64,000 bases of DNA from Ceratothoa steindachneri (lineage: Eukaryota; Arthropoda; Malacostraca; Isopoda; Cymothoidae), in assembly GCA_963969495.1 (NCBI GenBank), contig OZ018338.1, forward strand, positions 47,475,922 through 47,539,921, in the 5' to 3' direction. Of the stretch, positions 55,307 through 64,000 are shown in pieces (the first letter of the stretch is position 1; each line of letters opens with the position of its first letter). The notes beneath the pieces were generated by a model, which ran no database searches, had not been told where the DNA came from, and saw only the letters and a program-made list of their open reading frames with translations. The position numbers and the translations under genes were made by a program.

Positions 55307-58300
55307 TCAGTCTATTACAGAGTTTAGTTTAAGGTCTAGATATTGTTGGTTTGGGTAGTGAGCTCTCTCCTGGCTTAAGAGCCCAATGTGAGTTCTACAA
55401 AGTCGTGGGCATTGAGCGCATTGAAATGTGGGTTGTGGCTGGGATTTATTTGCCCTTTCGACCCGTTGTTGTCGTTTGGCTTCCAGGCTTGTTTTCCTAT
55501 TTCCTTCAAATAGGTCGGCGCCCACTTTTAGTTTGTTTCTCCATTCTGTTCTTTTGCTGGCAGATAGTTCAAAGGCGTTTGGGTCTATGTCTGCGTCTTT
55601 GAGGGAGTTCCTCAGCTGGTCTTTGTATCTGAGCAGGGGCGGCCTTTTAGGGCGGGAGCCTGTGCTCAGTTTGCTGAAGGGGATCTTCTTAGGCAGTTTT
55701 ATGTCATCCATGCATACCACGCGATCTTACCACCTCAACTGGTGTCTCAGGATCATTGCCTCGATGCTAGTGATATTTGTGACATAGTCTTCCCATTTAA
55801 TGTTCATGATGGTACGTAGCTTTTGGGGGTGGAATTGTTCTCTTATACATGTGTATAAGAGAGTGAAGACTACTATCGATTTATAGAACATTATTTTAGT
55901 GTGTATGCTTAGGTCTTTATTTTTTAACCCGTCTGATGGATAGTCTTCTGAAGGCCGTGCGACCTGCCTATAGTCTGTTTTCCATCTCTTTGGATGCAGT
56001 GCATTAAGTTGAGAGGATGCTACCTAGGTAGGGAAAATGTTCCACACATTCAATGGTTGTTCCGTCCGTGGTGTTTTTCATTTGTGGCGGGTCCTCGCCT
56101 GGGCTTAGTTGAGCCAGGATTTTAGTTTTACCCTTATTCACAGTCACGCCAAAGCGGGTATATGCAGCATGGAAGTTATCTACCGACTGCTGGTGTTGTT
56201 TTGGGGAGAGGGCAGGGGCAACATTGTCATATGTGTACTGCATTTCCATTGCAGTGGTATTGTTGGTGTTACGACGGGACTTGAGTCTAGACACTTTGAA
56301 GAGTCCACCATCATACCTATACTTGATCTCGACCCCCGGGTTGTCTGGGGGAGATTTCCTATAACACAGCAGCCAGATTTAGGGTGAAGACAATGGGTGC
56401 AAGTACACATCCTTGCTTTAACCCACATGTGATGAGGAAATAGTCTGATAGGTTATTTTGGTGGATGACTTTGCAGTCATACCATCATGCATTCTCTGTA
56501 TCATCTTCATGAAGTGTTCAGGGATTCCATATCGGTTAAGAACTGACCGCATAGCATTTCTAGGCACACTGTCGTATGCCTTTTCAAGGTCATATAAAAC
56601 GAGGAATATGGGCTTCTGTTGTTATTTTGCCTTTTCCTGCAGTTGTCGGGCACAGAAGATGATATCAATGGTTCCTCTGGATGAGCGAAAACCATATTGA
56701 GACTCGGGGAGGATGGTATCTGCGACTTGTTGCAGTCTGTTTAGCAAGATCCTAGCCATGACCTTTCCTGCAATGGATAGGAGAGATATCCCCCTATAAT
56801 TTACATACACTTTTTGGTATCCTTTTTTAAAGATGGTAAGAGGAGTGCGTTTTTTAGAGTCGTCTGGTATATGTTTTTCATCCCACATTCTGAATATGAG
56901 GGTATGCATTCGTGTTTTTAGAACTATACATCCGTGGAGAGGGAGTTCTGTAGGGACGTTATCATATCAAGCAGCTCTCCCTTGGCGCATTTGTTTCAGG
57001 GCTATGCAGAATTCTTGATAGGTTGGTGGTAGGGACATCCATAATTGGGTTGGATGTTGGGGTACGTTTCTGAGGAAATCCTGACGGGCTGATGTGTTTG
57101 GATTCAGGAGGGTGTTAAAATGCTCCATCCAACGTTTTTGTATATCTGCATTTTCAGTTAGAGGAGTGTTTTTTGCTGATAGAAGTGTACCTGCTGCAGT
57201 GTGTTCAGGGCCAAAAGTTTTCTTTGTACATGCATAAGAATTTTTAAGGTCTCCAGCTTCAGCATAATTTTGGGGCTCTTCTGCCGTTTGTTGCCACGAG
57301 TCATTCTGGATCTGCCAGAGTCTAATTTGGGACGGTGATTTTAATTGCTTGTACCTGGCCTTCTTTTGATGAGAGTTCGGTTCTTGTTCTAGGATTATTT
57401 GGGCCTTACGTTGGAATCAATGAGAGACTTAATTACTTCATAATTGTTGTCAAACCAGTCCTAATGTTGTCTACTTTTATAGCCGATTGTGGTTCTCGCA
57501 GCATTGTTGATTGCTGTTCGGATTTTGTCCCATTCAGAATCAATTAGTGCGTCTGGGTGGTCTGATTCTAGATTTTGCTGAACTGTCACTTGGAAGGATT
57601 GTGCTATCTCTGAGTTTTTAAGCTTTTCTGTATCATACTTCCTCTTGCCTCATTTTGTGGGCCGTTTCGATGTTTCTTTTTAAGGGTTAGCCTTAGTTTT
57701 GTGATAGGAAGCCGATGGTCTGTCCAACAGTCATCAGCCCCTGGCATGCTCCTGGTGATGAGGACATCTTGTTTGTACTGTTGTTTGACAATGGCGTAAT
57801 CTAAGATATGCCAGTGATTTGATCTGGGATTTTTCCATATGGTCTTCAGACGGGTTGGGGGTCGAAATTGGGTGTTTGTGATGAACAGTTCATGCTCAGC
57901 ACAGAGGCCAAGGAGTAGTAGGCCATTGTTGTAGCAGTTTCCCATGCCTTCTTTGCCAATGACATTGTGCGAGAGCATGTGGTCTCTCCCTACTCTGGCA
58001 TTAAAGTCCCCTAATAGAAGGAGACAGTCACCAGCTGGGACTTGAGATATGGTAGTGTCTAGTTGTTGATAGAATGCCCCCTTGACATGGTCTTCTGTGT
58101 CTAGTGTTGGAGCGTACACTGATACAAGTGTTATAAAATTGTCGTTATGGAGCGAGATGATTCTTTCATTTAGGGTTTTAACAGCAAAGCCGACATCTTG
58201 AGAGCGTTAGTCTTCTGGGGATTTGCCCTTCCAAAAGAAAGTAGATCCTGTTCCGGTTTCTTCAAGCTGTCCTTCTCCAGGTAGTCTCGTTTCGCTTAGA

Positions 58301-58623
58301 GCAGCAACATCCACTCTGAATCTGGCTAACTCTCTAGAGACTAGTGCTGTTCTTCTCTCGGGTCGGTCAGTGTCTCTACCATCCATCAGGGTTCGTATAT
58401 TCCAGACCCCAACTTTTAGGCATGTTCTTTGATTTGCTCTATTTCTTATTTCTCGACTGCTTTTAAGGGTGTGCCGTTGAGCACAGTTACCCAACCTGGC
58501 AAGGGAAGGACCACCGATTTTTAGCCCAACTTTTATAGGGTCTTCTCCATTCGGGGTGAGCAGCGGTAATCCTGAAGACACCTGCTCAGACAAAGATGCC
58601 AAACCGAGTTCCTGTGTGGTCAC
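55307..58623 (-). pseudogene. LINE family 4 ORF2 relic
   Basis: The endonuclease starts with KVGVWNIRTLMDGRDTD then ALSETRLPGEGQLEE (58450-58260). It continues in 58119-57604 with LLLLGDFNARVGRD near 58015 and WTDHRLPITKLRL near 57705, the catalytic blocks. The RT shows VNYRGISLLSIAGKVMARIL (about 56770-56830) and SQYGFRSSRGTIDIIFCARQ (about 56645-56705). The catalytic motif, expected as QYADDxA, reads MQYTYDNVA near 56240, so the Asp pair is lost. NKGKTKILAQLSPGEDPPQM follows near 56120. The C-terminal frame (55720-55307) has FQCAQCPRLCRTHIGLLSQE then RAH, a C2H2 finger. Frameshifts divide the coding region into at least five pieces. Confidence 0.85.
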
Positions 58624-58749
58624 GGGTCACATGGAGAACGTCCATCTCACACCTGCCGCGAGTGTGCAGGTCAAGGCTAAGAGTTTTAAGCTACACCAAG
58701 CCTACTCTCAACGCTCTTATCTCATCGCCACTGTGCTTTTCAATTTCAG

Positions 58750-59084
58750 GTTGTAAAATGAAGAGAAGAATGGGAATACAGGTGTAGGCGGGGATTAAAA
58801 GAAGTTAAGCTGGATAAGGCCGTTGTCGTGAGTTTGTTTAGGGTGGACAACAATTTGGAAAAAATTAAACTCACACACTTTGGTTCCAACCTTATTTCTT
58901 GTGGCACACAGGTGTGACGTGCTAGATTTTGGGTCGGAGTTGCATCGATGATCCTTCCTGCAGATCTCGCCTCTTTCTGTGTGTGTACACAGGTTATAAC
59001 ACGACTTGTTTTCTATCTTTAAAAAAGTCCTATTCTTTTTCTAAATTTCCGGTGAGGATGCTCTTACGTTTCTTCTTGTTACAC
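58750..59084. other. Spacer, nothing recognised
   Basis: No supported feature. Confidence 0.4.
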
Positions 59085-59448
59085 GTTTGTTGCAAATTTG
59101 GTAGCCTATTTACATATTTGTTGCACATTCGGTAACCTATTTACATTTTGTTGCACATTTAGTAGCCTATTTAAAATAGAATTGCACATTTGGTAGCCTA
59201 TTTAAATGTTTATTGCACATTTGGTAACCTATTTAAATGTTTATTGCACATTTGGTAGCCTATTTAGATATATTTTGCAATTTGGTACCTTTACATTTTT
59301 ATTGCCCATTTGGTAGCCTATTTACATTTTTTGGCACATTTTATATCCTATTTTTATTTTTGTTGCATATTTGGTAGCTTATTTATATTTTCCTTGCATA
59401 TTTTGTAGCCTATTTAGATTTTTGTTGCACATATGGTAGCCTATTTAA
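59085..59448 (+). repeat. Minisatellite, about 34-bp unit
   Basis: About eleven imperfect copies of TTGTTGCACATTTGGTAGCC followed by TATTTA and a T-rich spacer. It directly precedes the second SINE copy. Confidence 0.9.
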
Positions 59449-59466
59449 CCCAAGCTAGCTGAATTC

Positions 59467-59640
59467 TCGCTAGCTTAGTTGATACGGAGTTTGTGTTTTA
59501 GCGTCTAGGCGTCGGGTTCATTCCCAAGCGCGAGGGGACACAAACGTGGACGTTTTGCCCATCGATTATTAGTCGCGCTGTGCTTATCACCATGGGGGTA
59601 GGTAGATCTTACGCAGGTCATCACCACTTGCATATTAAGG
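59467..59640 (+). mobile_element. tRNA-derived SINE, copy 2
   Basis: TAGCTTAGTTGA is a fair A box and GGTTCATTCCC about 50 bases on is a good B box, so the first 75 bases look like a tRNA gene. The body repeats copy 1: ACACAAACGT, CGCGCTGTGCTT and GTAGGTAGATC. Sequence after about 59640 does not align clearly with copy 1. Confidence 0.65.
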
Positions 59641-60010
59641 TAGTCCATTGGCTCTGATGATGGTGTTCTCTCTCTCTTACATCCGTCTTTGTTATCTCCG
59701 GTGCCTGTACAGTGCCTCTGGATAAACATCACCTGCCACATGTAGGACATTGAAAATTTGGGGGAGGTTAGGGTGGTGGCTCTTGCTGTCTCGCACGTCG
59801 GCAAGTACGCTTCTCATGTTGATGGTCTCGTCGGTTGTCACTGCCTCATGGATGGGTCGTCTCAACCATGCATTTCTTCAGTGTTTTCTTAATGTTTTCT
59901 TTGAATCAGAGCTTGGGACCACCTGCTGCCTTCCTTCCATCATTGAGCTGACCATACAACACTCTGTGGGGAAGTCTTTCTTCAGGCAGGCTTATGACGT
60001 AGGTGGCACG
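59641..60010. other. Unassigned interval downstream of the SINE
   Basis: It may be SINE body or an unrelated repeat; I see no coding feature. Confidence 0.35.
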
Positions 60011-60019
60011 TAGGTTGTA

Positions 60020-60140
60020 GGTCGCACGTTCCTGCGCCAGGAGGAGGCGGACCTATCCCCCGACGCCGGTGCGCACTTTTTTTTCCATTTTTTAGCCTGT
60101 CTTAGCCTTTGTTCTTTTTTTAGCTGTTATTTGTTATTTA
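60020..60140 (+). mobile_element. LINE family 2, orphan 3' UTR piece
   Basis: GGTCGCACGTTCCTGCGCCA then GGAGGCGGACCTATCCCCCG, followed by a T-rich run, matches the sequence just after the ORF2 stop in copies 2a (about 25705-25760) and 2b. It is on the plus strand, opposite to copy 2c next to it. Confidence 0.65.
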
Positions 60141-60394
60141 ATAATTAAAAAAATATTTATAAAAAAATTGTCCTAGAATTTTAGAATGAATTTGTAGAGG
60201 TTATGTCTAAGCAAGTATCCCCCTGCTTTAAAATCTCAATGGGCATGTTGCCAGGGCCTGTTGTCTTTCAGCGATCTAATTGCCCAGAGCAATTCATTGA
60301 AGGTAGCAAACGTATGGCCAATCACATTTTTTTTGTTTTAACTAAGGGGCTATCTGGCGACTGCCGACTTAGGCATAAGTTGCCGTAAACAAAC

Positions 60395-60410
60395 AGCCTA
60401 GTTCTAGGCT
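60395..60410 (-). other. 3' UTR stem-loop of LINE 2c
   Basis: The sense strand reads AGCCTA-GAAC-TAGGCT, a 6-bp stem (7 possible) with a 4-base loop, equivalent to 25856-25871. Confidence 0.65.
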
Positions 60411-60639
60411 ACTTTAAAAAATTGAACAGGAAACAACAATAAAAAGAAATAACAATAACAATAACAAAGCAATAACAAAAACAATAACAAAAAACAACAA
60501 CAACAATTAAACCGGGTTAAATGAAAGGGAGAAGGCCGGACTCCCCCAAAAAGTCAATAAGCCACCAGTCAAAGTGCACGCACTCGTCCCGAGTACAAGG
60601 GACAGGCGGTAGCGACCCCGCCCATCCCGGTACCGGGAC

Positions 60640-63600
60640 AGGTGTAGTGCGCGAAGATCACCCAGACTGGGACATTCGACAAGAATGTACTGAACAGTCT
60701 AGAGGACGACGCAGTCGTTGCAATAGGGCACAGGCGAGCGCTCCATCAAATAACGATGCGTCACACGAGTGTTTACGATTCGGAGACGACAGAAAGCGAC
60801 CTGATATCGTCGCGAAATTGGGGGATAGGTCCATGGGAACAGTCGCAGCGCAATGGCACGTAACTTTAAGTTCCCTTCGACCGTCTCCCATCTTCTATGC
60901 CAAGCAGTCCGAAGAGGTGCCTGTATTCCTGCCATGTAGTCGGTGTGAGGAAGAGCGAAACGCTGGTCCGGTCGCAGAGTCCTCGCGGACTCTTTGGCGC
61001 CCTCATCGGCGCGCTCATTCCCCGCAATTCCTACATGTCCAGGAACCAGCAGAAAATAATCTCGACATCTGCCCGGCTCGCCAAAACCGTGGCGTCACGG
61101 ATTTCGCGAACCAGGGGATGCGGAGATTCCAATGCCACGAGAGCACTCAGGGTGCTTTGTGAGTCGCTATAGATCACAATCCGGTCCCTGAACCGGGCAC
61201 GTCGCGTAATCTCCCGTACCGAGTGGTGTATTGCCACCAGCTCGGCCGTAAAAACAGACGCAGCGCCTGGTAGAGCCCCGCTGACTTCAAACAGAGGGGA
61301 TACGGCGTGGAAGCCGACTCCCTCTTGGGACTTGGAGCCATCCGTATACACTGGCACGGTACCAGCGTGACACGATGTGTGCTTTAAAAAGGTCGAACGC
61401 AATACTCCCGGCGCAGTACAAGCTTTACGAGCAGAGGCGTGGCGAAAAATAGCCAAATGGGGTACCCTCCAGGGTGGCGTCCTGGGCAGAACCAGGGGCG
61501 CCACCGGCCCGAGAGCTATATCTACATCTCGAAGGAGTTTCCTGGCCGTAAACCCAAAGGGCTTAGGGTATGACTAGCGTCTCTTGACGGCATAGGCACC
61601 ATCGAGATCAGCTGCGGATGCAGTGAGAGCTGTTGGCGACTGAGGGAGGCACCGGGCTCGCGCGTACAGGCGAGTGATGCACTGCACGCGGCGCAGAGTA
61701 AGTGGCATCTCCCCAGCATCGACCAACAGGCTCTCAATGGGGGAAGTGCGGAAGGCACCGGTCGCAAGGCGAAGGCCGGTGTGGTGAATCGAATCCACCT
61801 TCCGCAATAAACGCTCGGCTGAGGATGCATAAAACTCGCATCCGTAGTCGTGCTTCGAGCCAACAAAGGATCGATAAAAAAGTAAGGCAGTAGCCCTATC
61901 AGCGCCCCAAGCGCTGAACGTCACGGAACGGAGAATGTCCATGGCGTGGGTACAAGAGACCCTAAGGCTGCGAATATGAGCCTCCCAGGTGAGGTGTTGG
62001 TCGAATACAAGACCAATGAAACAGTGCGACTCAACCATATCCAGGCGCACCCCATTAAGAAACAAATCTGGGTCGGGGTGAAGCCGTGGATGGCGGCAGA
62101 AGTGCACCACCTTAGTCTTGGCCAAAGAAAACCGAAACCTGTGCGCTTCGGCTATAGCGAGAGACGCGGTTCAATGCCTGTTGGAGTCGACGCTCCAGAG
62201 TTGGCATCTGGGCCGCGCCAAAAGAGATCGAAAGGTCGTCCACGTAGAGCGTAGCAAAAAAATCTTCCGGCCCCACCGAGGTGATGCCGTTGATGCTCAG
62301 GGCAAAGAGTGTGAGACTGAGGACACTTCCCTGCGGGACACCCTCTTCCTGCTCCTTTGGACCGGAGAGGGATCCCTCCTCCCGGACGCGGAATTGACGA
62401 TCTCGCAAAAATTCAGATATAAACATTGGGAGGCGTCCCCTCGCCCCCATCGTGTGGAGAGTCTCCATGATACCGTATCACCATGCCTTCATAGGCCTTC
62501 TCCAGATCAGAAAACAGCGTGGCGTAGTGCTGTCTACGAAGGAAAGCCTCGCAGACGGCATTTTCCAGTCGGAGCAGAGCATCCGACGTGGAGTGGAACT
62601 TACGGAAGCCGCACTGTGCAGAAGACAGATGGCCTCCGTTGTGTAGGAAATAGGCTAATCTAACATATACCAATTTCTCCATCAACTTGCACACACAAGA
62701 GGTTAGAGAGATTGGGCCAAAAACGGTCGGAGTAGAGTGATCTCTCCCTAGCTTGCGAAAGGCGAGCACAGTAGCGATTCGCCAGGAGTCTGGGAAAAGA
62801 CCTTCCACCCAGATTGTGTTGAACAAATCTAAGAGAAAGGCCATGCCTCGCTTACCCAGGTGTCGAAGCATGGCGTACGGGATATCGTCTGGACCATGGG
62901 CGGTGTCCGCGAACGAAGCGAGAGCGAAACGCAACTCACTCACAATAAACTTGTCGTTGAAGGGTTCTCCGTCTCTGGAGGTAAAGTCCAGCCGGCGGCC
63001 TTCCGCGACATCACGACGTGCAGTAAATTCAGGCGGAGCAGCATCAGGGCTAGAGAATGCGGAAAAAGCAGTCGCTAAGGATTCTGCCACGGACGCAGGG
63101 TCCGAGATTGCAGGCCCATTCTCCTGGAGAACGGGAGGGGGGTCCTGCGAGAACTTGCCCTGAATCCTTTTGACTCGCTTCCACATTTCAGCTAAAGGGG
63201 TCTTCCCGTTAAGTGAAGAAACGTATGCCGCCAAGAAGAGCGCGGGCGTGCTTCCAAATATACCGGAACTTGGCCATAGCCCGACGAAATTCAGCGACAT
63301 TGAAATCGTTCGGGCGGCGCTAATAGCGCATCTAGGCATAACACTTCTGTTTGAGGGCCGTCTCACACTCGGCCGACCACCATGGGAGTGGTCGGCGTGC
63401 GAAACCCATAGACGTCCTAGGAATAGTAGTCAGGCCCACGGCGATGAGGTTGCCGGAGGAGAACTCAACGGCCTCATCTATCGACCTAAACTCCTCGACT
63501 GAGCAAGAGAATTGAGTTATTTCCTGAAATGCAGGCCACCGCGCCTGCACCGAGCACCACCGAGGTGGTCTCTCAGGCGGCAGTTGCCCTGAAAATGATA

Positions 63601-63976
63601 TTTGAATGGGAAAGTGATCACTACCATGGAGGTCATCGACCACCTCCCAATCAAAATCAGGCTGTGCATCTGAGGAGCACAAAGATAGGTCGAGGCAAGA
63701 AAATGAAGCGGTTCTCGGACAGTGATGCGTAAACTCATCCACGTTTAGGACACCCATCTCAAGCTCTTCGATCAGATCGGCAAGGACTTGTCCCCTGGGA
63801 TTTATGGAGTAATCTCCCCAGAGAGGATGCCTGCCGTTCAGATCTCCAAGCAAGAGATAGGGCCTCGGCAACCGTGCCACGACGCGGTGGAAGTCCCCCG
63901 CGTCGAAGTGAGCTGACAGTGGGAAGTACGCAGAAATGATAGTATACCTCCTATCCAGGTGCAGCTGCACAGCCAC
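60640..63976 (-). pseudogene. LINE 2c ORF2: endonuclease, RT, RNase H and Cys/His end, frameshifted
   Basis: Domains in order on the minus strand are as follows. Endonuclease (63976-63500): LLLGDLNGRHPLWGD near 63810-63860 and GSDHFPIQISF near 63595-63630. RT part 1 (63366-62413): HGPDDIPYAMLRHLGKRG near 62855-62905, FGPISLTSCVCKLMEK near 62685-62735 and CGFRKFHSTSDALLRLENAV near 62560-62620. RT part 2 (62468-62112): EEGVPQGSVLS near 62315-62345 and TLYVDDLSISF near 62220-62255, the catalytic motif. RT C-terminal part spans 62125-61574. RNase H (61504-61031): VYTDGSKSQEG near 61325-61360, FTAELVAIHHS near 61220-61250 and YSDSQSTLSAL near 61145-61175. The terminal Cys/His part lies at about 60935-60658. 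At least four frame changes make it inactive, though every catalytic motif cited is intact. Confidence 0.88.
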
Positions 63977-64000
63977 TGCCTGAAAGGAAGTATCTAAAGA

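Larger units (their letters stand above)
55250..58740 (-). mobile_element. LINE family 4 (endonuclease, RT, C2H2 end), near full length
   Basis: A minus-strand LINE with domains in order and a simple-repeat 3' tail (GAC units, seen as GTC on the plus strand at about 55257-55278). It differs from families 1-3 in having a C2H2-type finger at the C-terminus and no RNase H. The group resembles CR1/RTE-related LINEs often annotated in host genomes as craniofacial-development-like proteins; that placement is from memory. Confidence 0.83.
60330..64000 (-). mobile_element. LINE family 2, copy 2c (all ORF2 domains present), continues beyond window
   Basis: This is the most complete family 2 ORF2, running in sense from beyond 64000 down to a 3' end near 60330 (CCCCTTAGTTAAAACAAAAA on the sense strand). 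The 3' UTR has an AACAAT-type simple repeat (60429-60513 as seen on the plus strand) and a stem-loop. The ORF2 domains are all present but split among frames. Confidence 0.88.

Noticed and set aside
59473..59545. Genuine tRNA gene
   Set aside because: A and B boxes are present, but I could not pair an acceptor stem or place an anticodon arm with confidence, and the sequence continues into a body shared with another copy, which fits a SINE.
60521..61162. 213-residue plus-strand frame
   Set aside because: It is antisense to the RNase H and Cys/His end of LINE 2c, and a similar antisense piece occurs at 30855-31058.
62118..62663. 181-residue plus-strand frame
   Set aside because: It is antisense to the RT of LINE 2c; the minus strand holds the YVDD and P-Q-G motifs.

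Overview
This window is nuclear DNA of an animal, most likely an arthropod (possibly a crustacean). It has AT-rich introns with GT...AG splice sites, one split potassium-channel gene, and a very high load of LINE, Tc1/mariner, pogo and other transposon remnants. There are no operons, ribosome binding sites or other bacterial features. The species cannot be named from the sequence alone.

The only host gene I can support is the 3' part of a two-pore-domain (K2P/TWIK-type) potassium channel on the + strand. Its five exons are at 7269-7414, 7838-8030, 12873-13120, 19802-20002 and 26872-27234. All splice phases agree, and the exons encode pore loop 1 through the C-terminal tail. The exon(s) for the first membrane helix and the start of pore loop 1 are not visible and probably lie upstream of the window. 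Introns 3-5 are each 4.8-6.9 kb and filled with decayed transposons.

Nearly everything else is mobile DNA, mostly in nested layers. LINE family 1 (endonuclease + RT, no RNase H seen) has copies at 1-3331 (+, nearly intact), 8950-12700 (-, decayed), 38920-42620 (+, split by a TIR element) and 48480-51250 (-, split by a mariner). LINE family 2 (GC-rich; ORF1 with zinc knuckle, then endonuclease, RT, RNase H and a terminal Cys/His motif) has copies at about 20340-25936 (+), 42860-48430 (-) and 60330-64000 (-, leaves the window), plus fragments at 16790-17760, 30875-31058 and 36535-38190. LINE family 3 (31060-35130, -) and LINE family 4 (55250-58740, -) are single copies. A short RT relic of another LINE lies at 8480-8930.

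DNA transposons and other elements are: a pogo-like transposase (3850-4970), two Tc1-like transposases (15190-16440 and 25936-26373), a mariner with both visible catalytic Asp codons changed to Asn (49385-50460), a TIR element carrying a nuclease-like protein of an uncharacterised multicopy family (39602-41531), a BED-finger relic (29380-29635), a Ty3/gypsy gag relic (18430-19165), a tRNA-derived SINE family (two copies), a minisatellite-bearing retroposon (two copies, one with target-site duplication and reconstructible empty site), a fold-back satellite (5560-6700) and several simple repeats.

The most useful leads are the retroposon with a clean empty site, the conserved RNA hairpin in the LINE family 2 3' UTR, the TIR element with a FEN/PIN-like acidic pattern, and the complementary deletions of LINE family 2 copies. 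No multi-gene functional system was found beyond the channel gene and the transposon community.
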